The notes: generated by a model from the letters alone, not told the origin. A stretch of DNA of 64,000 nucleotides from Hanstruepera marina (GCF_019880635.1 NZ_JAINVX010000001.1:124001-188000); one strand, 5' to 3'; shown: positions 45,777 through 54,530, counted from the stretch's first letter. Made by a program: numbers and translations.

Positions 45777-47249
45777 TTATTTTTTTTCGCCAAACGCTGC
45801 AATAGTTTTGTATTTACCTGTTTGGTACACCTGCTCTATTTTGCTTAAAAAGAAGCCTTTGAAAATTATCCCTAAAACACCGCTAAAAGCTAAAACAATA
45901 AGTCCTGCTTCAAAGTTTATCAGTTTATAAGGAATATAAAACAAGCCCATAGGCAATAAGAACTTTGGTAAGGCTATTAGCATTTGTGTTGGATTAAAAC
46001 CGTTTGTGTTACTAAAGGCTTTCGCTTTAACGTTAAGTTCAATTGGCACACGGTTTAGTGCTCCTCCAAATAATGTTATAAATGAATTTAGACCAATATT
46101 AAAAAGTGCTCCAGCTGCAATCATTCCAAAAATTTCCCATCCAAAATACAAGTAAGGCGTGCTTAAAACAAAAGAAATTGCAACCGCCACAACCATTAAA
46201 TACCATTTAGATTCTAAATACTTTCTGTAAGGGATATTTTGGCTCATTAACATTTTGTAATATTCGCTATCCCAAGACGGAACAAGTTGACCAAAAGTCA
46301 TTAAAAATCCACCCGTTACAAACATTGAGGCAAAAGCCAACATAGCAGGCATTTCTCGATATACTTCTTGGGTGTAGAAAATAAGCCCGTAAAACAAAAA
46401 TAGAAATGACATCATCATAACCTGTTTTGGACGTGCATTTCGCCAAATAAGTTTCATGTCATTTTTCAGGAAAGGCGCTATACTTCCAAAACGGTTCATC
46501 CAGGATAAATCGGTAGCATTAACTTCTTTTACCTTTTTTGAAACAGCATCATCTAAATAAAAACCACTTTTAATGTATTTGAAGTTTAAATAATATAGGG
46601 TAACCAAAAGGGCCATTGGCACAACAATTAAAAACGGATTATTGTACAAGGTGTTAAAGGCAACGCCTATAGGCTCTGACAAAGCATATATTCCATAATA
46701 CTCCAACCCAATTGCCGCAAAAAGCACAACTACTATTATATAGAAAACGGTATTGCTCTTATTGACCAAAAAATTGAGGTAGTTTATGGATAGAGTTAAA
46801 CATATTATCGCCAAAAACCACAATGCCACATTCAAAATCGGATACCCTTTGATGAGCAAAACTATACTGAATGGCAAAAACAGGAATACTGAAAGAAAAT
46901 TAAAAAACGACAAGGTTGTTTTTCCCAACAGGTAATGGATTACCGTATTGCGTTTTATTGGAATAGTCATTAATGGCTTAACATTCATTACTGGTAGCTG
47001 CTGCATGAAATATCTAATTAACATTTCAAACAAAAACCAATAAATTAAAAAATTGTTAGCCGAAACTATTGGGTCTACATCTGGTATAGCTTTTTTAAGT
47101 ATAAAAAATAATCCAATACCCATAAAAATGGCAATACCGCCAAAATAAAGCGCTGCTAAAATGAGTAGAATTTTTATAGCTAACCCTTTTTGAAAATATG
47201 ATGCTCTAAAAAATTGTTTCCACTCTAATCTAATAAACTGTTTTATCAT
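45777..47249 (-). CDS. DUF5687 family ABC permease
   Basis: The 490-residue membrane protein has about 11 hydrophobic segments and begins with the DUF5687 pattern IKQFIRLEWKQFFRASYFQK. This family is found in Bacteroidota beside ABC ATPases, and the neighbouring gene encodes such an ATPase, so the two should form an exporter. A soluble loop lies at about 230-265 (YIKSGFYLDDAVSKKVKEV). Substrate is unknown. Confidence 0.87.
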   Translation of the reverse strand: MIKQFIRLEWKQFFRASYFQKGLAIKILLILAALYFGGIAIFMGIGLFFILKKAIPDVDPIVSANNFLIYWFLFEMLIRYFMQQLPVMNVKPLMTIPIKRNTVIHYLLGKTTLSFFNFLSVFLFLPFSIVLLIKGYPILNVALWFLAIICLTLSINYLNFLVNKSNTVFYIIVVVLFAAIGLEYYGIYALSEPIGVAFNTLYNNPFLIVVPMALLVTLYYLNFKYIKSGFYLDDAVSKKVKEVNATDLSWMNRFGSIAPFLKNDMKLIWRNARPKQVMMMSFLFLFYGLIFYTQEVYREMPAMLAFASMFVTGGFLMTFGQLVPSWDSEYYKMLMSQNIPYRKYLESKWYLMVVAVAISFVLSTPYLYFGWEIFGMIAAGALFNIGLNSFITLFGGALNRVPIELNVKAKAFSNTNGFNPTQMLIALPKFLLPMGLFYIPYKLINFEAGLIVLAFSGVLGIIFKGFFLSKIEQVYQTGKYKTIAAFGEKK

Positions 47250-47294
47250 AGTTTGGTAGTTATGTAAGCATTAGTATACAAATAAGTGTTTTTG

Positions 47295-47978
47295 TTACAA
47301 GCTATATTCAGGATAGGTTTCTTTTAAGTGTTTTGTGGCGTTGTTTGGTAAGACAACAGTGCTAACATATGTATAAATAATAAGAATCGAAAAAAGTGAT
47401 GCATATAATAATGGCTTTGTTTTTCCTAAAGAATCCAACCCATTTAATAGATTAAATAATTGAGGCATGAAAATTAAACTTCCAACGGAAGCGCTTCTCA
47501 AAATGATATCTTCAAGTAACCAAAGCTTCTCTTTGGCTTTTCGTTTCTGTTTTATTTTGCGATTAATCCTAATAGTTTTAAACACGAGAAACGTACAGAA
47601 AATAAAATATGCTACAAAAAACACATAGCCTCCTATTTCATATGAAAACAATATGAAAAAACTTGAAAACATAATAATTGTAAAAATTATTTGTGGCAAC
47701 CTAAACCAATCTTTAGCATAATGCCATAACAGTTTCGCATATTTTTTGTTCATGGCTTTATGGCGTTGTTCAACAACTTCCATAAAGCCAAATACGCCAA
47801 ACTTTTTAAAAGCCTTATCACGTGCTTGTTCAAAACTTAAGTTTGGATTATCTTCTAAAATCACTTCAATATCGTTTGCCATATGATCTACGAGTTCGGT
47901 TTGTAAATCATAATACTCAACAAAGTGTTTGCGTGTAAAAGCATATAAATTTTCAATATGTTCTTCGGATAACCTCAT
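47295..47978 (-). CDS. Membrane protein with permease-prefix/HAAS-like N-terminal domain
   Basis: The 227-residue protein has a helical cytosolic start (about 1-85) with LQTELVDHMANDIEVILE and FEQARDKAFKKFGVFGFMEVV, the type of domain placed in front of permeases regulated by PadR-like proteins. Four membrane segments follow (about 97-117, 118-135, 160-180 and 190-212). It is between the PadR gene (2 bases) and the DUF5687 permease. It may modulate the transporter; no catalytic motif is visible. Confidence 0.75.
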   Translation of the reverse strand: MRLSEEHIENLYAFTRKHFVEYYDLQTELVDHMANDIEVILEDNPNLSFEQARDKAFKKFGVFGFMEVVEQRHKAMNKKYAKLLWHYAKDWFRLPQIIFTIIMFSSFFILFSYEIGGYVFFVAYFIFCTFLVFKTIRINRKIKQKRKAKEKLWLLEDIILRSASVGSLIFMPQLFNLLNGLDSLGKTKPLLYASLFSILIIYTYVSTVVLPNNATKHLKETYPEYSL

Positions 47979-47980
47979 AT

Positions 47981-48316
47981 TTAAAAACTTAATTTAGGAT
48001 TTAACAAAGCTTGAAGCGTAGCAAGATATTGCTCCAATTCTTCTAGTTTACTTACCGTTTCTTTACTGCCTTTTTCGGTAAGCTTATAATATTTACGCAA
48101 TCTGTTATCTACTTTAGCCACCTCAACTTCCAATAAACCATCGGATTCAAGCTTATGTAGTGATGGGTACAATGCTCCTTCTGTAATCTGTAGTTCTCCT
48201 TTGGTAAGCGCTTTTACTTTTTGTGTGATTTCATAACCATACATTTTGTTATGTTCGCTTAAAAGTTTCAAAATTATGGTGGTTAAACTGCCCTTATATA
48301 ATTTAGAATTTGCCAT
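47981..48316 (-). CDS. PadR family transcriptional regulator
   Basis: The 111-residue winged-helix protein starts at ATG 48316 (MANSKLYKGSLTTIILKLL). It has the PadR pattern YGYEITQKVKAL, ITEGALYPSLHKLESDGLLE and the wing RLRKYYKLTEKG, then a dimerisation helix. The frame is open 21 codons further upstream, but that part crosses the promoter. It is the first gene of the four-gene exporter operon, and a palindrome over its own -7 box suggests autorepression released by a ligand. Confidence 0.92.
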   Translation of the reverse strand: MANSKLYKGSLTTIILKLLSEHNKMYGYEITQKVKALTKGELQITEGALYPSLHKLESDGLLEVEVAKVDNRLRKYYKLTEKGSKETVSKLEELEQYLATLQALLNPKLSF

Positions 48317-48319
48317 AGT

Positions 48320-48327
48320 CAAATATA
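48320..48327 (-). promoter_or_regulatory. -7 box of the PadR exporter operon
   Basis: On the minus strand this reads TATATTTG, a full match to TAnnTTTG. It ends 3 bases before the PadR start codon, so the mRNA should be leaderless or nearly so. No clear -33 TTG. Confidence 0.5.
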
Positions 48328-48349
48328 TACATAAATTTCTTATGCATAT
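48325..48349. promoter_or_regulatory. Probable PadR operator
   Basis: ATATACATAA (48325-48334) and TTATGCATAT (48340-48349) form an inverted repeat with one mismatch and a 5-base centre. It overlaps the upstream edge of the -7 box, so bound PadR would block transcription of its own operon. Confidence 0.55.
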
Positions 48350-48403
48350 AAATCTTACGATTATTTTTTGATATTTCATTATCTAGAAATCAATGGCTTC
48401 ATT

Positions 48404-48411
48404 ATTTTTGT
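48404..48411 (+). promoter_or_regulatory. -7 box of the PaaE-like reductase gene
   Basis: TATTTTTG matches TAnnTTTG fully and lies 13 bases ahead of ATG 48425. It makes the open frame upstream of that ATG unlikely to be translated. Confidence 0.5.
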
Positions 48412-48424
48412 CAAAAATTTTACG

Positions 48425-49483
48425 ATGTCACATTTTCATTCACTCACTATAAAGGAACTTAATCGCGAAACCGATAAAGCTGTAACTATTAGTTTTGATA
48501 TTCCTGAACATTTAAAAACCAACTTTAGTTTTACAGCTGGACAGTATATCACGCTTAAAACCCAAATTAACGGCAATGAGATTCGCCGAGATTATTCCTT
48601 GTGTGTGGCTCCAAAAAGCGGTGAGTTGAAAGTTGCTGTTAAAGAGGTTTTGGATGGTACATTTTCATCTTACGCTAATAATACTTTAAAAGTTGGAGAT
48701 ACGTTGGAGGTTGGCACACCAACAGGTCGTTTTATTTTTGAGCCCAATGATAAGAAAACTAAAAACATTGCCTTATTTGCTGCAGGTAGTGGTATAACAC
48801 CAATTTTGAGTATTATAAAATGTGCTTTAGAGGAAGAAGTACATAGCAAGGTTATTTTGGTTTACGGAAACAAGTCGACTCAAGAAACCATGTTTTTAGA
48901 TGAATTGTTGGAATTACAACACACTTATAAAGACAGGTTCTCTATTCAGTTTATATTTAGTCAAGCCGATGAACCCGATGCTATGTTCGGTCGTATTGAA
49001 AAAAGCACGGTTAATTTCGTTATGAAAAACAAATACAAGCATATTGATGTTGATGCTTACTATTTATGTGGTCCAGAAGCCATGATTCATACCGTAAAAG
49101 ATGTTTTAACGGAGCACAATGCACCAAGCGACCGTATTAATTATGAATTGTTTAAAGCAGCTAAACCTGCCGATGTGTCTAACGATAGTTCAATTCCTGA
49201 AGGTAGAACCCAAATTACTGTTGTTGTAGATGATGAAGAAAGCACTTTTGAAATGTCTCAAAAACAATCTATTCTTGAAGCGGCTTTAGATGAAGATTTA
49301 GATGCGCCTTATTCTTGCCAAGGTGGTATTTGCAGCAGTTGTTTGGCTCGTGTAAAAGAAGGTGAAGCCACCATGCGCCAAAATAACATTTTAACCGATA
49401 ACGAAGTTGCCGAAGGGTTGATTTTAACCTGTCAAGCGCATCCTACCACACCAACAATTGTCGTGGATTATGATGATATTTAG
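48425..49483 (+). CDS. Ferredoxin-NAD(P)H reductase with C-terminal 2Fe-2S domain (PaaE-like)
   Basis: The 352-residue electron-transfer protein has an FAD domain (RRDYSLC motif), an NAD(P) domain (FAAGSGITPILSII, YYLCGPEAMI) and a plant-type 2Fe-2S domain with C298, C303, C306 and C336. This is the layout of PaaE, reductase of the phenylacetyl-CoA epoxidase, and of related oxygenase reductases. No oxygenase subunits are nearby, so the partner is unknown and a general reductase role is possible. I start at ATG 48425 (MSHFHSLTIKEL) because of the promoter just upstream. Confidence 0.88.
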   Translation: MSHFHSLTIKELNRETDKAVTISFDIPEHLKTNFSFTAGQYITLKTQINGNEIRRDYSLCVAPKSGELKVAVKEVLDGTFSSYANNTLKVGDTLEVGTPTGRFIFEPNDKKTKNIALFAAGSGITPILSIIKCALEEEVHSKVILVYGNKSTQETMFLDELLELQHTYKDRFSIQFIFSQADEPDAMFGRIEKSTVNFVMKNKYKHIDVDAYYLCGPEAMIHTVKDVLTEHNAPSDRINYELFKAAKPADVSNDSSIPEGRTQITVVVDDEESTFEMSQKQSILEAALDEDLDAPYSCQGGICSSCLARVKEGEATMRQNNILTDNEVAEGLILTCQAHPTTPTIVVDYDDI

Positions 49484-49485
49484 AT

Positions 49486-49503
49486 ATCCTGTGAAAACAG
49501 GAT
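49486..49503. repeat. Short hairpin ATCCTGT/ACAGGAT downstream of the PaaE-like gene
   Basis: A perfect 7-bp stem with a GAAA loop begins 3 bases after the stop codon. It is related in sequence to the ATTCCTGC palindromes and may protect or end the mRNA. Confidence 0.55.
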
Positions 49504-49523
49504 TCTCTTGATTTAAAATAATG

Positions 49524-49548
49524 GATTCCTGCCTACGCAGGAATGACA
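49524..49548. repeat. Palindromic repeat ATTCCTGC...GCAGGAAT, copy inside the end of the GT9 gene
   Basis: The arms 49525-49532 and 49537-49544 form a perfect 8-bp stem with loop CTAC and are followed by GACA. The minus-strand reading of this element encodes the last four residues (VIPA) and the TAG stop of the glycosyltransferase gene. Confidence 0.75.
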
Positions 49549-50555
49549 GATTTCAACTTATTTACTATCGTTTCAACAGCAATACTTTCAGCGGCATTTT
49601 TATAACCTTCAGGAAATTTATTGCCATAAACAGAGGTTGGAATTTTTGGGTATTGGGTTCTGTCTGCCAGTAAGCAATAATCCGCTGGTTGGTTAAAAGG
49701 TGCAAAACCAGCATAAGGATGTGTCACTCCCCAAATGGTAATTACTGGAATTCCAAAAATAGCAGCCAGATGTGCATTGCCAGAATCCATAGATAGCATA
49801 ACATCTAAATTGGAAATAACATCCAACTCCTCATCAAATGAAAGCTTACCTGCTAAGTTAATAATGCCTTTATCTTCGGATTCAAAATAGTTTAAAATCT
49901 GTATTTCCTTTTTACCACCTCCAAACAACAATACTTGATAATCTACAGATAGTTTTTCAATAACCTGTTCCATTTGCTCCAATGGATACATTTTGCTTTC
50001 ATGAGCTGCAAATGGCGCAATGCCAATACGTTTTTTGTTTGGTTTTCCAATAAGTTTTAAGCAGTTTTCGTTAAGCCGTGAGGCGACAGGAAATGTTGGG
50101 CCGCTCAAATCAATTGGATAGCCTAAGGTTTTAAAAACATCGGCATAGCGTTGATGCGTAGTTTTCAATGGCTTGAAATCTTTGCCTTTTATTAATCGCT
50201 TTTTTTCTTTTCTGCCTTTGTTAATTGTAGCCACTTTGCGAATACCCAACAAAGGCTTTAATACCCTACTACGTAAAACCTTATGTAAATCGGCCACAGC
50301 ATCGCAATTTAGTGGTCTAATTTCTCTAGATAGTTTATAAAGTCCTTTTAAGCCTTTATGTTGGTCTTTTACATGGGCAGGATAAACAGATACATTTTCT
50401 AAATCGCGGAACAGGGGTTTAAAAAAATCCCGAGTTAAAACGGTTAGTTTAACATCGGGATATTGTTTTGTAAAAGCCCGCAAAACAGGAACTGTCATAG
50501 CAACATCTCCCATAGCAGAGAGACGAATGACTAGAATGTGTTTTGGTTTTGGCAT
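49533..50555 (-). CDS. Glycosyltransferase family 9 (heptosyltransferase-like)
   Basis: The 340-residue protein has the family start HILVIRLSAMGDVAMTVPVL and the acceptor/donor loops IAPFAAHESKMYP and LSMDSGNAHLAAIFGIPVI, so it should transfer a heptose or related sugar to lipopolysaccharide core in the cytoplasm. It is downstream of the DUF4254 gene in the same direction, 39 bases apart, with a palindromic repeat between. Its C-terminus comes from an inserted repeat. The sugar is unknown. Confidence 0.9.
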   Translation of the reverse strand: MPKPKHILVIRLSAMGDVAMTVPVLRAFTKQYPDVKLTVLTRDFFKPLFRDLENVSVYPAHVKDQHKGLKGLYKLSREIRPLNCDAVADLHKVLRSRVLKPLLGIRKVATINKGRKEKKRLIKGKDFKPLKTTHQRYADVFKTLGYPIDLSGPTFPVASRLNENCLKLIGKPNKKRIGIAPFAAHESKMYPLEQMEQVIEKLSVDYQVLLFGGGKKEIQILNYFESEDKGIINLAGKLSFDEELDVISNLDVMLSMDSGNAHLAAIFGIPVITIWGVTHPYAGFAPFNQPADYCLLADRTQYPKIPTSVYGNKFPEGYKNAAESIAVETIVNKLKSVIPA

Positions 50556-50573
50556 CTCAACTTATATGATGAG

Positions 50574-50593
50574 ATTCCTGCTTTCGCAGGAAT
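50574..50593. repeat. Palindromic repeat ATTCCTGC...GCAGGAAT, copy between DUF4254 and GT9 genes
   Basis: A perfect 8-bp stem (50574-50581 with 50586-50593) with loop TTTC starts right after the DUF4254 stop codon. Together with the copy at 49524 it brackets the GT9 gene. Confidence 0.75.
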
Positions 50594-50594
50594 T

Positions 50595-51203
50595 TTATTT
50601 CTGTGAACGAAGCACTGGGTTCAGCTCATCGTCGTTGTACATTTTCATTTGCTTGTACACTTTCATATACTTATCGCCTTTTTCAATATCCGATAATAAC
50701 GTGTCAATAGCTGTCGATAAATCTACGCGTTGTTCTAGTAGAACATCTAATTTTTTCTGACAAGCTTCACGATGCGCTTCAGCAGCATCGGTTCGTGTTG
50801 CTTCTTCATTCATGTGATAGATTTTTAAAGCTAGAATGGATAACCTGTCAATTCCCCAAGCTGGACTTTCTGTATTAATTGTAGCGTTAGTTTTAGGAGT
50901 AACATCTTTATATTTTTCTAAAAAATAACTGTCAATATACTCCACCATGTCAGTTCTGTCTTGATTAGAAGCATCAATTTGACGTTTCAGCTTTAAAGCC
51001 GCAACAGGATCGATTTGCGGGTCGCGAATAATATCTTCATAATGCCATTGAACCGTATCTATCCAACATTTTCTATATAGTAAATGCTCTAACAAATTAG
51101 AATCTTTATCGTAAGGGTTTGTAAAGGGCTGGTCAACTGTGTTGATAATGTGATATTTTTCAATAACATCTTGAAATATTTTGTTCGCTTGTTCTGTAAA
51201 CAT
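50595..51203 (-). CDS. DUF4254 family protein
   Basis: The 202-residue soluble, mostly helical protein contains LEHLLYRKCWIDTVQWHYEDIIRDP and SPAWGIDRLSILALKIYHM, which I recognise as DUF4254. The family often accompanies heptosyltransferase genes in Bacteroidota, as here. No catalytic motif is evident. It has a -7 box 20 bases upstream and leads a two-gene unit with GT9. Confidence 0.85.
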   Translation of the reverse strand: MFTEQANKIFQDVIEKYHIINTVDQPFTNPYDKDSNLLEHLLYRKCWIDTVQWHYEDIIRDPQIDPVAALKLKRQIDASNQDRTDMVEYIDSYFLEKYKDVTPKTNATINTESPAWGIDRLSILALKIYHMNEEATRTDAAEAHREACQKKLDVLLEQRVDLSTAIDTLLSDIEKGDKYMKVYKQMKMYNDDELNPVLRSQK

Positions 51204-51222
51204 GATACTGGATTTTAAAACG

Positions 51223-51230
51223 CAAATATA
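51223..51230 (-). promoter_or_regulatory. -7 box of the DUF4254-GT9 unit
   Basis: On the minus strand this reads TATATTTG, a full TAnnTTTG match, 19 bases before the start codon. No -33 TTG at the normal distance. Confidence 0.45.
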
Positions 51231-51277
51231 AACCTATTTATTAACTTTACGATTCATCTTAAACATCAAAAGCAACC

Positions 51278-51937
51278 ATGCATATTCATAACTTATCTGA
51301 TAAAAATTCTATACTCAATACCTTTATTGCAGAAATGCGTGATGTAGACATACAAAAAGACGCTATGCGATTTAGGCGAAATATTGAGCGTACTGGTGAA
51401 ATATTGGGTTATGAATTAAGTCAATCACTTCAATATAAACACATGTCAACAAAAACACCTTTAGGCGAAGCGAGCACGTTATTAATTTCAGATGATATTG
51501 TGTTATGTTCCATTCTACGCGCAGGTGTTCCCTTGCATAACGGATTGTTGAATTATTTTGACACTTCTGAAAATGCTTTTATTTCGGCTTACAGACATCA
51601 TAAACATAATCCTGAAAGTTTTGAAATAATTGTGGAATATTTGGCTTGCCCAACCCTTGAAGGTAAAACATTAATTTTAGCCGATCCTATGTTGGCGACA
51701 GGACAATCTATGTTAGCTACTTTTGAAGCTCTAAAACCATTTGGAACACCAAAATCTGTTCATTTGGTAAGCGTTATAGGTGCGCAACAAGGTGTTGACT
51801 TTGTTTCTAAACACTTTAGCTCTGAAACGCATTTGTGGATTGCTACCATTGATGAAAAACTGAATGAAAAGGGCTATATTGTTCCTGGTTTGGGTGACGC
51901 TGGTGATTTGGCTTTTGGCGAGAAGCTACAAAATTAA
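51278..51937 (+). CDS. upp: Uracil phosphoribosyltransferase
   Basis: The 219-residue enzyme makes UMP from uracil and PRPP in pyrimidine salvage. The PRPP-binding loop LILADPMLATGQS and the uracil-binding tail YIVPGLGDAGDLAFG are intact, and LCSILRAGVPL is typical. It is monocistronic and converges on the DUF6427 gene with a 12-base overlap. Confidence 0.95.
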   Translation: MHIHNLSDKNSILNTFIAEMRDVDIQKDAMRFRRNIERTGEILGYELSQSLQYKHMSTKTPLGEASTLLISDDIVLCSILRAGVPLHNGLLNYFDTSENAFISAYRHHKHNPESFEIIVEYLACPTLEGKTLILADPMLATGQSMLATFEALKPFGTPKSVHLVSVIGAQQGVDFVSKHFSSETHLWIATIDEKLNEKGYIVPGLGDAGDLAFGEKLQN

Positions 51938-52855
51938 ATTAACCAAAGCGGCTACAATTAATACCCATATCAATACTTCCTTAAACCACTTTTCTGAAAC
52001 AATTTCTATATAATTTGCAACTATAATAGCCAATGGCGCCATAACAAAGATAAATTCAGAACCTGATTTGTTAGATGTGATAATAACTATTACAAAAGCA
52101 ATAAGCGCCGCAAATAAAATAAGTAAATATGACGGTCTGTAGCTTTTAGATTTGTTTTTTAGGTTGTTCAAGTAATAGAATAAAGACCATAAAAAATAAC
52201 TGAATAAAATAGTTGCTCCAATAATAATATTTCTTTGATTAAGACTACTGAAATCGAAACTTATATAGGTGTTAAACCGCAAACTATAATCTGATAGGCT
52301 TATGTTAAATACGATTAATGTTGCATAAGCAATAACAGCTACTAATATGACTCCAATTAGCGGAATAAACCAATTTTTAATATCAGAAATTTTATAAAGA
52401 AATAAAGCTGCAAAAATCAAAATAAAAAACAGCACACTCCAAAAATAAAGTAGTGTTGCAAGGCTAATCCAAATGGCAGCATCTAGAATTTTCTTTTTTT
52501 GATATTTTTTTGATCGTAAGCTAATAATACGCCTTAAGGCAAAAAGCACTAACAAGTTTGCAAGTAGTAAATTAGACTTTAAAAAAACTTGGGGTATTAA
52601 CGTGCAGAATAATGCAAAAAACAGAATTTGATAACTATTCTTTTTGGTAAGCTTATTTTTAGAGACCAAAAAGTCTAAAATAAAAACAGAAAACAGTACA
52701 ATTCCAAAAAGAGCAATTTGTTTTAAAACATACCAAATATCAATGGTTACACCTTCTAAATAATCGATTTTTATTGCAGAAAAAACTAAAAAAAGCACCA
52801 CAGCAACAATTACAAAATGTATGGGGTTTGATTTACTAAAAAACTTTGCAATCAT
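51926..52855 (-). CDS. DUF6427 family polytopic membrane protein
   Basis: The 309-residue protein has about ten hydrophobic segments and the start MIAKFFSKSNPIHFVIV, which I recall from DUF6427 proteins beside upp in Flavobacteriaceae. There are few charged residues outside short loops. Function unknown; a transporter or a glycan-related enzyme of the inner membrane are both possible. Confidence 0.8.
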   Translation of the reverse strand: MIAKFFSKSNPIHFVIVAVVLFLVFSAIKIDYLEGVTIDIWYVLKQIALFGIVLFSVFILDFLVSKNKLTKKNSYQILFFALFCTLIPQVFLKSNLLLANLLVLFALRRIISLRSKKYQKKKILDAAIWISLATLLYFWSVLFFILIFAALFLYKISDIKNWFIPLIGVILVAVIAYATLIVFNISLSDYSLRFNTYISFDFSSLNQRNIIIGATILFSYFLWSLFYYLNNLKNKSKSYRPSYLLILFAALIAFVIVIITSNKSGSEFIFVMAPLAIIVANYIEIVSEKWFKEVLIWVLIVAALVNLIL

Positions 52856-52950
52856 ATAATTGAACAGGTTTCTGAAATTCTAACTAGAATTAGCATCGGT
52901 AAATTACTAATATTCTTCTCAATTTATTAAAATTTAAATTTAAAAAAATG

Positions 52951-52958
52951 TAATTTTG
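52951..52958 (+). promoter_or_regulatory. -7 box of the DUF6341-type gene
   Basis: TAATTTTG is a full match to TAnnTTTG, 60 bases upstream of ATG 53019. A -33 TTG is not evident in the AT-rich sequence ahead. Confidence 0.4.
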
Positions 52959-53018
52959 CCCAACATTAGATAGTTAATTATACGCTTTACACTCAATAAA
53001 GCCATAAATTGAAATACA

Positions 53019-53246
53019 ATGAAAGACTTTTTTTACGCTATACAAGATTTATTTGTTAATGTTTTATTTGCGCCTTTTGATGCCTTAAGAACATTAGAAT
53101 TAGACAATTGGTTCGCAGCAAATTTTGTTAGCTGGCTATTTATAGTTGTAGGTTTTGTTGCCTTTGTATATTGGATGTTACAACTTAAGTCGTTTAACGA
53201 TAATAACGAAGAAGATAAGAGCATTACATCACACTCTTATCTATAA
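53019..53246 (+). CDS. Small membrane protein (DUF6341-type)
   Basis: The 75-residue protein has an amphipathic start (MKDFFYAIQDLFVNVLFAPFDALR), one clear membrane helix (about 33-54) and an acidic tail NNEEDKS. I believe this is DUF6341, a short flavobacterial family seen beside purD. It is conserved-looking in composition and has its own -7 box, so it is likely a real gene. It overlaps the convergent purD end by 6 bases. Function unknown. Confidence 0.75.
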   Translation: MKDFFYAIQDLFVNVLFAPFDALRTLELDNWFAANFVSWLFIVVGFVAFVYWMLQLKSFNDNNEEDKSITSHSYL

Positions 53247-54512
53247 ATCAAAACCGATATCTCTACGATAATACATCTTATCAAAATGTAGTTTTTCTAT
53301 ATTTTGATAAGATTTTTTTATGGCCTCATCGTAGGTTTTACCATAACTAGTAATAGCCATAACACGACCTCCTGATGTTACAGTTTTTCCTTCATTAAGT
53401 ATTGCTCCCGCATGAAACGGAATAGAACCTTCAATATTCTCCAAACCTGAAATTTCTTTTCCTTTTTCATAGCCCTCTGGGTAACCACCAGAAACTAACA
53501 TAACTGTAGTTGCAGCACGTTCATCAATTTCAATATTAATACTATCTAGTGTTTGATTGGAGATTGCTTGAAAAATCTCAACTAAATCGTTTTTTAATCT
53601 CGGTAAAACGACTTCGGTTTCAGGATCTCCCATTCTAACATTGTACTCAATAACTTTTGGATCATCACCAACTTTTATCAAGCCAATAAACACAAAACCT
53701 TTATATGGCAAGTTGTCTTTTTGCAAACCAGATATAGTTGGCTTAACGATTTGTTCTTCAATTTTGTTTAAAAAATCTGGTGTTGCAAAAGGAACAGGAG
53801 AAACCGCTCCCATCCCACCAGTGTTTAAACCCGTATCTCCTTCTCCAATACGTTTGTAATCTTTTGCAGTAGGTAACATTTTATAGTTTTTCCCATCTGT
53901 TAAAACAAAACAACTTAACTCAATGCCGTCTAAAAATTCTTCAATGACAACTTTAGAACTTGCACTTCCAAATTTGGCATCAACCAACATGTTTTTTAAT
54001 TCAGTTTTAGCTTCATCTAAATCATTGAGAATTAAAACGCCTTTACCTGCCGCTAGGCCATCTGCCTTCAACACATAAGGTGGTTTTAATGTCTCTAAAA
54101 ATGCAACGCCTTCATTAACATTAGTAGCATTAAAGCTTTGGTATGCCGCAGTAGGAATATTATGGCGCATCATAAACTCTTTTGCAAATTCCTTGCTCCC
54201 TTCCAACTCCGCAGCAGCTTTTTCAGGACCTATAACGGCAACATGCTTTAAATCTGAATCGTTTAAAAAGAAGTCATGAATACCTTGAACCAAAGGGTCT
54301 TCTGGACCAACTACAACCATGTTTACTTGCTTGTTTAAAACCAACGCTTTAACTGCAGGGAAATCGGTTACTGAAACATTTATGTTTTCTGCTATTTCAG
54401 CTGTTCCAGAATTTCCGGGTGCTACATAAAGTTTGTCACATAAAGCACTTTGTGCTGTTTTCCAAGCAAATGTATGCTCTCTTCCTCCTGATCCTAGTAT
54501 TAAAATATTCAT
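53241..54512 (-). CDS. purD: Phosphoribosylamine--glycine ligase
   Basis: The 423-residue ATP-grasp enzyme catalyses the second step of purine synthesis. It starts at ATG 54512 (MNILILGSGGREHTF); the open frame for seven codons upstream is not needed. The motifs NMVVVGPEDPLVQG, VLKADGLAAGKGV, DTGLNTGGMGAVSP and EYNVRMGDPETEVVLPRL are complete. It stands alone and diverges from the polysaccharide operon with promoters overlapping in the gap. Confidence 0.96.
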   Translation of the reverse strand: MNILILGSGGREHTFAWKTAQSALCDKLYVAPGNSGTAEIAENINVSVTDFPAVKALVLNKQVNMVVVGPEDPLVQGIHDFFLNDSDLKHVAVIGPEKAAAELEGSKEFAKEFMMRHNIPTAAYQSFNATNVNEGVAFLETLKPPYVLKADGLAAGKGVLILNDLDEAKTELKNMLVDAKFGSASSKVVIEEFLDGIELSCFVLTDGKNYKMLPTAKDYKRIGEGDTGLNTGGMGAVSPVPFATPDFLNKIEEQIVKPTISGLQKDNLPYKGFVFIGLIKVGDDPKVIEYNVRMGDPETEVVLPRLKNDLVEIFQAISNQTLDSINIEIDERAATTVMLVSGGYPEGYEKGKEISGLENIEGSIPFHAGAILNEGKTVTSGGRVMAITSYGKTYDEAIKKSYQNIEKLHFDKMYYRRDIGFDL

Positions 54513-54530
54513 GTTGTGTTTTGTTTGATG

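Noticed and set aside
48317-48379. Longer N-terminus for the PadR protein
   Set aside because: The extra 21 codons cross the -7 box and operator and do not look like part of a winged helix.
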